Assembly: GCA_902803035.1 (NCBI GenBank)
Contig: CADCON010000145.1
Coordinates: 1-6,078, forward strand
From: an uncultured Ruminococcus sp.
Lineage (GTDB): Bacteria > Bacillota > Clostridia > Oscillospirales > Acutalibacteraceae
DNA length: 6,078 nucleotides
Reading direction: 5' to 3'
How positions within the stretch are numbered: position 1 is the stretch's first letter; each line of letters begins with the position of its first letter. Under the pieces are notes generated by a model, which saw only the letters and a list, made by a program, of their open reading frames with translations, did no database searches and was not told where the DNA came from. Made by a program: the position numbers and the translations under genes. Positions 1 through 5,698 of this stretch are shown here, one piece after another.

Positions 1-630
1 ATTTTCAGCTGGGATAAGCTGCGCAAGTATCTCGAAATGGACGAAGCCAACCCCAACAGCAGCAACGACTTCGGCAAGGACGTACTCCCCTCCATGCTCA
101 ACGCCGGCGAGAAGATGGTCGCGTGGAAGTTTGAGGGCTATTGGAAGGACGTCGGCACCATCGATTCCCTCTGGGAAGCCAACATGGATCTGCTCGATCC
201 CAATGATCCGCTCGATATGTCGGATCCTTCCTGGAGAATCTTCACACGCAATCCCGTCATGCCGCCTCACTATGTCGGCAAGAACGCGGACTGCCAGAAT
301 TCGCTTGTCACGGAAGGCTGTCAGGTCAACGGCAAGCTGGAATTCTCGATTCTCTTTGAAGGCGTTCAGGTTGCCACCGGCGCAAAGGTGACGGAATCGA
401 TCATCATGCCCGGCGCGAAAATCATGGAAGGCGCGGTCGTTCAGTTCGCCATTGTCGCCGAAGATGCCGTCATCGGCCCCGGCGCGGTAGTGGGCGAGCG
501 TCCCGAACAGATGGAAAACAGAGATGACTGGGGCATTGCGGTCATCGGCGGCGGCGTCAAGGTAGGTGCCAACGCGGTGGTCAAGGCAAAGGCCATGGTC
601 GAAGAAGATGTTCCGGAGGTGACAAAATAA
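1..630 (+). CDS. glgC: Glucose-1-phosphate adenylyltransferase (ADP-glucose pyrophosphorylase) catalytic subunit, C-terminal part
   Basis: The left edge cuts this gene; 209 codons remain, read in frame from base 1 to the TAA at 628-630. The protein makes ADP-glucose from ATP and glucose-1-phosphate in the cytoplasm, the committed step of bacterial glycogen synthesis. The visible part starts near the end of the nucleotidyltransferase domain. Signature segments are NPNSSNDFGKDVLPSMLNAG and GYWKDVGTIDSLWEANMDLL, both very typical of GlgC. The rest is a left-handed beta-helix domain with hexapeptide-like repeats (for example VTESIIMPGAKIMEGAVV and AVIGPGAVVG), used for subunit contact and allostery. 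The N-terminal catalytic loop lies outside the window, so its integrity cannot be judged. The stop overlaps the glgD start, and the glgD ribosome binding site lies inside this gene. Identification is confident. Confidence 0.96.
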   Translation: MFSWDKLRKYLEMDEANPNSSNDFGKDVLPSMLNAGEKMVAWKFEGYWKDVGTIDSLWEANMDLLDPNDPLDMSDPSWRIFTRNPVMPPHYVGKNADCQNSLVTEGCQVNGKLEFSILFEGVQVATGAKVTESIIMPGAKIMEGAVVQFAIVAEDAVIGPGAVVGERPEQMENRDDWGIAVIGGGVKVGANAVVKAKAMVEEDVPEVTK

Positions 631-1745
631 TGAGAGGAAATAATGTTGTAGGTATAATCTTTTCCAATATGCATGACGATACCATGCAGCAGGTCACCAG
701 TATCAGAACCTTCGGTTCCGTGCCGTTCGGCGGCAGATACCGCACCATCGACTTCCCGCTTTCCAATATGGTCAATTCGGGCGTCAATAAGGTGGGCGTC
801 ATCACCAAGAGCAACTATCAGTCGCTCATGGATCACCTCGGATCCGGCAAGGCATGGGATCTTTCCAGAAAGAGAGAGGGTCTGTTCATTCTGCCCCCGT
901 TCGGCAACGGCAACCAGATGTACAGCAACCGCATTGAAGCACTTGACGGCATTTCCAGCTTCCTGAGAAACTGCCACGAGGAATATGTCATTCTCGCTGA
1001 CTGCGACATGATCTGCAACCTCGATTTCAAGAAGGTGCTCGACGCGCACCTCGACACCAACGCGGATATTACCATTGTCTACAAGTGCGGCGAAATGCCT
1101 TCGGATCTCGGCGAGCCTGTTGTCCTTGAACTCAACGGACAGGACAAGGTCACCGACATCGTTGTCGGCACGCAGAGCGGTCAGAAGGTCAGCTGGAGCA
1201 TGGGCATCTATGTCATGAAGAAGGCATTTCTTCAGAAGACCATCGCCAAAGCCGTCAGCAGAAACCGCAGCAATTTTGTCCGCGATATCCTGCAGAGAGG
1301 CGTTCTCGAGGACAAGATCTACGGCTACAGGTTTGAAGGCTATGTAGGCGCGCTGGATTCCATGCAGTCCTACTTCAAAGTGAATATGGATCTCATGAAT
1401 ATGGACGTTCTGAGAGATCTTTTCAATCCCATGCGTCCCATCTACACCAAGGAAAGAGACGAAATGCCCACCAGATACGGTCTCGGCTCGGTTGTCACCA
1501 ATTCGCTCATCGCTGACGGTTGTGTCATCGAAGGCGAGGTTGAGAACTGCGTTCTGTTCCGCGGCGTTCATGTCGGCAAGGGCTCCAAGCTGTCCAACTG
1601 CATTATCATGCAGGACACTGTGATCGGCGATAACACCGTGCTGACCTATCTCGTCAGCGATAAGGACGTCACATTCAGCGACGGCAAATCGATGATCGGC
1701 ACGGAGACCTATCCGATTTACGTTTCCAAGGGCAGCGTGGTCTGA
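630..1745 (+). CDS. glgD: GlgD, non-catalytic/regulatory subunit of ADP-glucose pyrophosphorylase
   Basis: This 371-residue GlgC paralogue is the partner subunit in Firmicutes GlgC/GlgD enzymes, where it raises or tunes the activity of GlgC. The nucleotidyltransferase fold is visible (FGGRYRTIDFPLSNMVNSG at about residues 33-51, ILADCDMICNLDF at 121-133). The glycine-rich GGxGTRL loop of GlgC is replaced by GIIFSNMHDD (residues 8-17), the RAKPAV segment has become RTFGSV, and no FxEKP sugar-phosphate lysine motif is seen. FEGYVGALDS (235-244) stands where GlgC has GYWKDVGTIDS. The C-terminal part (about 285-371) is a beta-helix. The start ATG overlaps the glgC stop (TAATG), with GGAGGT at 615-620 nine bases upstream, so translation is probably coupled and gives similar amounts of both subunits. 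Loss of catalytic motifs is normal for GlgD. Confidence 0.95.
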   Translation: MRGNNVVGIIFSNMHDDTMQQVTSIRTFGSVPFGGRYRTIDFPLSNMVNSGVNKVGVITKSNYQSLMDHLGSGKAWDLSRKREGLFILPPFGNGNQMYSNRIEALDGISSFLRNCHEEYVILADCDMICNLDFKKVLDAHLDTNADITIVYKCGEMPSDLGEPVVLELNGQDKVTDIVVGTQSGQKVSWSMGIYVMKKAFLQKTIAKAVSRNRSNFVRDILQRGVLEDKIYGYRFEGYVGALDSMQSYFKVNMDLMNMDVLRDLFNPMRPIYTKERDEMPTRYGLGSVVTNSLIADGCVIEGEVENCVLFRGVHVGKGSKLSNCIIMQDTVIGDNTVLTYLVSDKDVTFSDGKSMIGTETYPIYVSKGSVV

Positions 1746-1785
1746 TAATAATCCGAACCACAGTACAGATCCCGATAAGGACGGT

Positions 1786-3225
1786 ATGTATATTATGAAA
1801 GTTTTGTATGTAACAAGCGAGGCGATGCCTTTTGCCTATTCCGGCGGACTCGCCGAGGTGGCGGGAAGTCTCCCATACGCTTTGCGTCAGCGACTCGTGA
1901 CCTGCCGTGTGGTCATGCCCTTCTATGAAGGTATTCCTCAGGAGCTGAAGGACAGCATGAGGTTTATTGCCAGTCTTTCGGTGCCGGTTGCGTGGAGACG
2001 TCAGTATTGCGGCGTTTTTGAAGCGAAATACAGAGGTATTACCTATTATTTCATCGACAACCAGTACTACTTCAAGCGCAAGGGTTACTACGGTCATTAC
2101 GATGACGCGGAGAGATTCGCCTTCTTCTCGCGCGCGGTTCTGGAGATGCTTCCTTATATTGACTACAAGCCCGACATCATTCATGCCATCGACTGGCAGA
2201 CGGCTCTGGTGCCTGTGTACTATCATCTTTTCTACTCCAAGAACGAATGGTTCTACGGCACCAAGACAGTTTTCACCATTCACAATATCCAGTATCAGGG
2301 CAAATACGGCATGGAGCTGGTCGAAGAAGTTCTCGGCATTCCCGACGAGGAAAAAGGTCTTGTGGAATTCGACGGCTCGATCAACCTTCTCAAGGGCGCG
2401 ATTGAAACCGCCAATATCGTCACCACCTCCAGCCAGACCTACGCGGAGGAGCTGAGAGATCCGTGGTTCTCCTTCGGTCTGGATTCCATTATCCGCGACC
2501 GCTGGTCGAAGATGAGAGGCATTCTCAACGGACTGGATATCAAGGCCTTCAATCCCGAAACCGACACAATGACCTATGCCCAGTACGGCGACGATTCCTT
2601 CATCGCGGGCAAGGCCATCAACAAGCGCGAGCTTCAGCGCAGGCTGTTCCTGCCGGAGCGCAAGGACGTCCCGATGATCGGCATGGTTACCAGCATGATC
2701 ACCTCCAAGGGCATGGATATCCTGCGCGATGTTCTGGAAGAGCTGCTGCAATACGCCGATGTGCAGTTTGTCATTCTCGGCTCCGGCGACTGGGAATATG
2801 AGGAATATTTCAAGCAGATGCAGGAGAAATACCGCAACAAGTTTGTCGCCTGCTTCGGCTTCATTCCCGAACTCGCCCGCAAGATCTACGCGGCGAGCGA
2901 TATGTTCCTTGTTCCGTCAAAGCTCGCTCCCGGCTCTACCGCGCAGATGGTTGCCCTTCGTTACGGCAGCATTCCGATCGTAAGAGAAACCGGAAGCCTG
3001 CGCGACAGCGTTTCGGACAGCGCGGACGGCTATGGCAACGGCTTTGTGTTCCAGGCTTACAACGGCAGAGAGATGCTCAACGCGATTTACCGCGCTCTGG
3101 GCGGTTATTCACACCGTGAAGGCTGGTGGATTCTTGTCAGGCGCGCGATGAACTGCGACAACAGCTGGGGCAAGAGAGCCAAGCAGTACCATATGCTTTA
3201 CAAGGAACTGATTAACGAAGAGTAA
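1786..3225 (+). CDS. glgA: Glycogen/starch synthase family (GT5) protein with degenerate active site
   Basis: This 479-residue protein matches GlgA over its full length: KVLYVTSEAMPF at the N-terminus, GGLAEVAGSLP (20-30), HAIDWQ (133-138), TIHNIQYQG (164-172), ILNGLDIKAFNPETD (246-260), ASDMFLVPS (370-378) and NGFVFQAYN (418-426). Canonical GlgA transfers glucose from ADP-glucose to a growing glucan. Alignment by eye with E. coli GlgA shows Y18 for K15, E24 for D21, S303 for R300, A381 for E377, G383 for C379, S384 for G380 and S404 for a glycine of the TGGL motif. D136, H166, N248 and K308 are kept. Catalysis is therefore doubtful, although length and frame are intact. The gene follows glgD after 40 bases and is the last in the operon. 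The start is uncertain: ATG 1786 has AAGGA four bases upstream, while ATG 1795 gives the family-typical MKVLYV start. The family call is secure; synthase activity is not. Confidence 0.9.
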   Translation: MYIMKVLYVTSEAMPFAYSGGLAEVAGSLPYALRQRLVTCRVVMPFYEGIPQELKDSMRFIASLSVPVAWRRQYCGVFEAKYRGITYYFIDNQYYFKRKGYYGHYDDAERFAFFSRAVLEMLPYIDYKPDIIHAIDWQTALVPVYYHLFYSKNEWFYGTKTVFTIHNIQYQGKYGMELVEEVLGIPDEEKGLVEFDGSINLLKGAIETANIVTTSSQTYAEELRDPWFSFGLDSIIRDRWSKMRGILNGLDIKAFNPETDTMTYAQYGDDSFIAGKAINKRELQRRLFLPERKDVPMIGMVTSMITSKGMDILRDVLEELLQYADVQFVILGSGDWEYEEYFKQMQEKYRNKFVACFGFIPELARKIYAASDMFLVPSKLAPGSTAQMVALRYGSIPIVRETGSLRDSVSDSADGYGNGFVFQAYNGREMLNAIYRALGGYSHREGWWILVRRAMNCDNSWGKRAKQYHMLYKELINEE

Positions 3226-3251
3226 TTCATCCGAACCAGATCCGACATGAT

Positions 3252-3297
3252 GCCGTGCGGGTATCCGGTCAAATTCCGGGAGCCGCACGGCTTTTTT
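3252..3297 (+). terminator. Intrinsic terminator of the glg operon
   Basis: A perfect 9-bp stem (GCCGTGCGG at 3252-3260 with CCGCACGGC at 3283-3291) is followed directly by six T residues (3292-3297). A smaller inner CCGG/CCGG pairing (3265-3268 with 3276-3279) can form inside the loop. It lies 27 bases after the stop of the glgA-like gene, so it ends the operon. Confidence 0.95.
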
Positions 3298-3329
3298 GCT
3301 TGGATTATGTGTAGATTGTCTGTGCGATA

Positions 3330-3358
3330 TTGACGGGGGATGACAGCTGGATTATAAT
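3330..3358 (+). promoter_or_regulatory. Sigma-A-type promoter for the DUF1330-like gene
   Basis: TTGACG (3330-3335) and a perfect TATAAT (3353-3358) are separated by 17 bases. Transcription would start near 3365, giving a leader of about 45 bases. It lies just after the glg terminator, so the downstream gene is an independent unit. Confidence 0.85.
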
Positions 3359-3395
3359 GACAAATATCGCGTTTGGCACATGATTTGGTTGAAAG

Positions 3396-3401
3396 AAGGA
3401 G
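3396..3401 (+). promoter_or_regulatory. Ribosome binding site that fixes the DUF1330-like start
   Basis: AAGGAG lies eight bases before ATG 3410. The earlier in-frame ATG at 3380 has no comparable site and would put this motif inside the coding region, so 3410 is preferred. Confidence 0.85.
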
Positions 3402-3409
3402 TGTCTGCA

Positions 3410-3703
3410 ATGAGCTGTTATTTTATGATTGACGTTTACATCGACGGAGAACGCGGCAGGGGGATGTACGACAGCTACATCCGGAAGGTCAGACCCATTG
3501 TGGAGAGCTATGGCGGCAGGTATCTTGTCCGGACAGAGAACGTATGCGCCCTGTCTGCTTCCAGAAATCCGCAGCGGGTGATTATCATCGAATTTCCCAG
3601 CCGCGCCGCACTGGACGCCTGCTTTTCATCGGAGGAATACAGGGCGATAGCGGGCGAGAGGACCGGCAGCGTAGACGCCCGCGCGGTCATTGCGGAGGAA
3701 TAA
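3410..3703 (+). CDS. DUF1330-like small protein (dimeric alpha/beta-barrel fold expected)
   Basis: This 97-residue protein resembles the DUF1330 family, whose biochemical role is not established. The pattern fits along its length: an N-terminal strand CYFMIDVYID (3-12), a helix around YDSYIRKVRPIVESYGGRYLV (20-40) with the typical YGGRYLVR turn, then RVIIIEFPSRAALDACFSSEEYRAI (56-80), whose EFPS...A...F.S.EY motif is the best match to the family. Members are generally small ferredoxin-like or ABM-like proteins of about 95 residues, so this is full length. There is no signal peptide or membrane segment. Its own promoter and the terminators on both sides make it a one-gene transcript, so the neighbours give no clue to function. 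An antibiotic-biosynthesis-monooxygenase-like fold is the alternative label. Confidence 0.8.
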   Translation: MSCYFMIDVYIDGERGRGMYDSYIRKVRPIVESYGGRYLVRTENVCALSASRNPQRVIIIEFPSRAALDACFSSEEYRAIAGERTGSVDARAVIAEE

Positions 3704-3741
3704 AAAAAGCAGGCTTCCCAACATCCGGGCAAGTCTGCTTT
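3702..3741. terminator. Convergent hairpin terminator between the DUF1330-like gene and the XRE regulator
   Basis: AAAGCAGGCTT (3706-3716) pairs with AAGTCTGCTTT (3731-3741) through 11 positions, one of them a G-T wobble. On the - strand the hairpin is followed by a run of seven T, making a strong terminator for the regulator gene. In the + direction only a broken T-rich stretch follows (3739-3748), so it is weaker for the DUF1330-like gene. It overlaps the stop codon of the regulator gene. Confidence 0.8.
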
Positions 3742-4441
3742 ACTCTTTGTTATTGGTAAAATCCATCGCTTTTTCCGCGTTTCGGATAAGATTCATAAGC
3801 GAGGACGCGAAAAGCTGATAATCGCTGTTGATGCTCTCAAACGACATTCCGAGGGGCGCCGGGTTTTCAATCGGCTTCATGCCATCGACTGCCTTTCCCG
3901 CTGTCAGTGAACGGATATGCGCTTCAATGATGCTGAGCGAAGCGTTGGAAAATCCCTGAAAGGTGTTGTCGGGAATGGAAAAGAAGCTGGAGGAATTCTG
4001 GGGATTAGCCGAATAGAGAAGACGGAAGGCTTTGTACACTGCCACCATTTCATAGAGTGAAACCTGATTGGTCAGATCCTGATTGTCGAGCTTCTGCAGC
4101 AGATCAAAAATAATATTGAGGGAGTTGGCGATGAGCTTTTTGTTGAGAATGGGGAGGGTAGAGCCTTTCATCACATTGTCCGGGGCGTCATCCGGTTCGG
4201 GAATATCGCTGACCGTAAGCGTCGCGCCGCTGCGGTCGGAAGTCCTGCCGAGCAGGTAATCGCAGGAAACGCCATAGTAATCGGCGATTTTGATCAGGAA
4301 ATCCAATCCGCATTCCCTCGCGCCTCTTTCGTAATGGGAAAGCAGCGCCTGCGAGATATTCAGATCCCTTGCGGCGTCCTTCTGGGTGATATTGCGTTCG
4401 GTGCGAAGCAGGGTAATAATCCGCGGAAAACTGTCATTCAC
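3740..4441 (-). CDS. XRE-family helix-turn-helix transcriptional regulator
   Basis: This 233-residue protein has a typical Cro/C1-type DNA-binding domain at residues 6-66: IITLLRTERNITQKDAARDL, then NISQALLSHYERG as turn and recognition helix, then FLIKIADYYGVSCDYLLGR, the usual end of the domain. After an acidic, proline-containing linker (about 75-90) comes a mostly helical C-terminal region (about 95-233) that I do not recognise; it could bind a ligand or mediate dimerisation. The start is GTG at 4441, chosen because AGGAGGT (4451-4457) lies nine bases upstream and no ATG upstream fits. The gene diverges from a histidine-phosphatase gene, and a palindrome at 4470-4494 in its leader is a candidate self-binding site. 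The DNA-binding role is secure; the target is unknown. Confidence 0.9.
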   Translation of the reverse strand: MNDSFPRIITLLRTERNITQKDAARDLNISQALLSHYERGARECGLDFLIKIADYYGVSCDYLLGRTSDRSGATLTVSDIPEPDDAPDNVMKGSTLPILNKKLIANSLNIIFDLLQKLDNQDLTNQVSLYEMVAVYKAFRLLYSANPQNSSSFFSIPDNTFQGFSNASLSIIEAHIRSLTAGKAVDGMKPIENPAPLGMSFESINSDYQLFASSLMNLIRNAEKAMDFTNNKE

Positions 4442-4450
4442 TGAAAAATC

Positions 4451-4457
4451 ACCTCCT
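4451..4457 (-). promoter_or_regulatory. Ribosome binding site that supports the GTG start of the XRE regulator
   Basis: On the - strand this reads AGGAGGT, a near-perfect Shine-Dalgarno sequence, nine bases before GTG 4441. It is the main reason for accepting a non-ATG start. Confidence 0.85.
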
Positions 4458-4469
4458 AAAGGGTAATGA

Positions 4470-4494
4470 AACGCTGAATTTCACCTTCAGCGTT
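4470..4494. repeat. Perfect 9-bp palindrome, candidate operator
   Basis: AACGCTGAA (4470-4478) and TTCAGCGTT (4486-4494) form a perfect inverted repeat around a 7-base centre. It sits inside the leader of the XRE gene and 10 bases before the -35 box of the + strand promoter at 4505. No T-run follows on either strand, so it is not a terminator. Size and position fit a dimeric XRE regulator binding site; an RNA hairpin near the ribosome binding site is the alternative. Confidence 0.6.
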
Positions 4495-4504
4495 CAGAAA
4501 AGAC

Positions 4505-4533
4505 TTGAATCTATTTGAAATAAAAGCTATAAT
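4505..4533 (+). promoter_or_regulatory. Promoter for the histidine-phosphatase gene
   Basis: TTGAAT (4505-4510) and a perfect TATAAT (4528-4533) are 17 bases apart. The start would be near 4540, leaving a leader of about 105 bases before ATG 4645. It lies inside the predicted leader of the divergent XRE gene. Confidence 0.75.
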
Positions 4534-4577
4534 AGAGGAAAAGAATACCATTCATCATTTTATTCCGAATAGTATAA

Positions 4578-4606
4578 ATGATACCATAAACCGGTTGTTA
4601 TTTCAA
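4578..4606 (-). promoter_or_regulatory. Promoter for the XRE regulator
   Basis: On the - strand TTGAAA (4606-4601) and TATCAT (4583-4578) are 17 bases apart. Transcription would begin near 4571, giving a leader of about 130 bases. A short palindrome, TATTC-C-GAATA (4561-4571), covers the predicted start and could be another binding site, although it is short enough to be chance. Confidence 0.7.
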
Positions 4607-4632
4607 GAGTTATTTATAACATTTTGTCACCT

Positions 4633-4637
4633 GGAGG
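4633..4637 (+). promoter_or_regulatory. Ribosome binding site that fixes the phosphatase start
   Basis: GGAGG lies seven bases before ATG 4645. An in-frame TTG at 4624 would place this site inside the coding region, so ATG 4645 is the likely start. Confidence 0.85.
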
Positions 4638-4644
4638 CAGTTTT

Positions 4645-5349
4645 ATGAAAACTTACCAAATTCATCTTATTCGTCATGGAGTAACTGACGGAAATATAAA
4701 TGGACAGTATATCGGCAGCACAGATATTCCCCTGAATGATACCGGGAAGGAGCATATCCGCCTGCTTGACGAAAGCTTCCTATATCCTGGCGCGGCGGCG
4801 TATTTTACAAGCCCGATGAAACGCTGCCGTCAGACGCTGGAAATCATATATCCCGGCGTCAAGCCTATTGAGATAGATGAATTCCGTGAATGTGATTTCG
4901 GTGAGTTTGAAGGGCTGACCGCGGAGCAGCTCAGCGGCAGCAGGGATTTTGCCGAATGGCTGGCTTCGGACGGACATTCCGCCCCTCCCGGCGGGGAATC
5001 GGGGATAGAATTCGGCACGCGAGTGTGCGACGCCTTCCAGAAGATCGTGGACGCGCTGATGAAAACCGGCATTCCCTCGGCGGTCATTGTGACGCACGGC
5101 GGGGTGATCATGACAATCCTCGCGCATTTCGGGCTGCCGGAGGCTGTGATGTCAGACTGGCAGATGGATCCCGGCTGCGGATACTCCGTGCGGATCCATC
5201 CGCAGCTCTGGACGTCCGCCCGCAAGGTGGAGGTGTACCAGACCCTTCCGCTGCCGAAGGAGGAAGACGACGACAGCTATGACGCGCCGGAATTCTTTTT
5301 CACCGACGTCCCGGAAAGGGAGGAGCGGGAGGAGTCTTCCGGAGAATAA
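4645..5349 (+). CDS. Histidine phosphatase superfamily protein (phosphoglycerate mutase-like, branch 1)
   Basis: This 234-residue soluble protein belongs to the phosphoglycerate-mutase/acid-phosphatase superfamily. The phosphohistidine motif is LIRHG (8-12), with H11 as the nucleophile. The other catalytic residues are visible: TSPMKRCRQT (55-64, R62), the acid/base glutamate in FRECDFGEFEG (80-90, E82), and the second histidine in VTHGG (149-153, H151). The core ends near residue 203. After it comes a 30-residue, very acidic tail rich in Glu and Asp (205-234) that is not part of the usual fold. Relatives include CobC-like alpha-ribazole phosphatases, GpmB-like phosphatases and broad-specificity phosphatases; no cobalamin genes are nearby, so the substrate cannot be named. 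The gene has its own promoter and diverges from an XRE regulator that may control it. Confidence 0.9.
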   Translation: MKTYQIHLIRHGVTDGNINGQYIGSTDIPLNDTGKEHIRLLDESFLYPGAAAYFTSPMKRCRQTLEIIYPGVKPIEIDEFRECDFGEFEGLTAEQLSGSRDFAEWLASDGHSAPPGGESGIEFGTRVCDAFQKIVDALMKTGIPSAVIVTHGGVIMTILAHFGLPEAVMSDWQMDPGCGYSVRIHPQLWTSARKVEVYQTLPLPKEEDDDSYDAPEFFFTDVPEREEREESSGE

Positions 5350-5375
5350 AAAAAATCAGCCCGGCGCACCGGCTG
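5348..5375 (-). terminator. Intrinsic terminator of the HPr-like gene
   Basis: CAGCCCGG (5357-5364) pairs with CCGGCTG (5369-5375) around the loop CGCA, with one bulged C. Read on the - strand the hairpin is followed by a run of eight T (5355-5348), which suits the HPr-like gene ending at 5420. The + strand has no T-run after the hairpin. An alternative hairpin, CGGCT/AGCCG (5370-5374 with 5380-5384), overlaps it. Confidence 0.75.
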
Positions 5376-5419
5376 AAAAAGCCGCGTCAGGCTGAAGAAG
5401 TCATTGATGGAGGACGGCG

Positions 5420-5653
5420 TTACGCAAGAAATCGGGCGATTCTGGCGAGATACGCCTCGCCTTCCTTCTCGGAGGCGTGAATGCCGAGCGTCACCTCGCT
5501 GTTCAGGTCAAGCCCGAAGACCGAGAGAATAGATTTGGCGTCGGCGACATACCTTCCGGCGATGAGGTCAATGTCAAAAGGCTGCGCCATCGTGATATTG
5601 ACGAAATCCTTGATCTGATTGACCGAAGTGAACTTGATGCTTTTTTTGATCAT
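5420..5653 (-). CDS. HPr-family-like protein lacking the phosphorylatable histidine (Crh-like)
   Basis: This 77-residue protein fits the HPr fold. An ungapped 25-residue match by eye runs from FVNITMAQPFDIDL through RYVADAKS (residues 17-41) against the FVKEAK...SAKS segment of E. coli HPr. In true HPr, His15 in GLHxRPA carries phosphate from enzyme I to EIIA domains. Here the aligned positions are S10 for His15 and N12 for Arg17, so PTS phosphotransfer is not expected. The regulatory serine (HPr Ser46) is kept as S41 in DAKSIL. This is the situation in Bacillus Crh, which acts only in CcpA-linked catabolite control; that role here is an inference. ATG 5653 is chosen because AAGGGG (5664-5669) lies ten bases upstream; an in-frame TTG at 5686 would put that site inside the gene. 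Confidence 0.75.
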   Translation of the reverse strand: MIKKSIKFTSVNQIKDFVNITMAQPFDIDLIAGRYVADAKSILSVFGLDLNSEVTLGIHASEKEGEAYLARIARFLA

Positions 5654-5663
5654 GCAAATAATT

Positions 5664-5669
5664 CCCCTT
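5664..5669 (-). promoter_or_regulatory. Ribosome binding site of the HPr-like gene
   Basis: On the - strand this reads AAGGGG, ten bases before ATG 5653. It excludes the upstream in-frame TTG at 5686, which would otherwise add 11 residues. Confidence 0.65.
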
Positions 5670-5698
5670 CCAAAAACAAAAAGCAAAATCTATGTCAA

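Noticed and set aside
441..1571. Long open frame on the - strand opposite glgC/glgD (376 codons)
   Set aside because: It is antisense to two confidently identified genes, its translation resembles no family I know, and long antisense openness is a usual by-product of codon bias in GC-moderate genes.
1675..2751. Long open frame on the - strand opposite the glgA-like gene (358 codons)
   Set aside because: Same reason: it lies opposite a conserved GT5 reading frame, and its His/Val/Ala/Asp-rich composition is typical of a shadow frame.
2463..2801. + strand frame inside the glgA-like gene that might suggest a frameshift
   Set aside because: The glgA frame stays open and aligns with the family on both sides, so no frameshift is needed to explain the lost active-site residues.
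3252..3297. The GC-rich inverted repeat after the glg operon as a mobile-element end or riboswitch
   Set aside because: The perfect stem followed by six T right after the operon is fully explained as an intrinsic terminator.
4545..4587. ATACCAT direct repeats (4545-4551 and 4581-4587) and an ATCATTT/AAATGAT inverted repeat (4554-4560 and 4576-4582)
   Set aside because: The units are only 7 bp in an AT-rich stretch, too short to separate from chance without comparative data.
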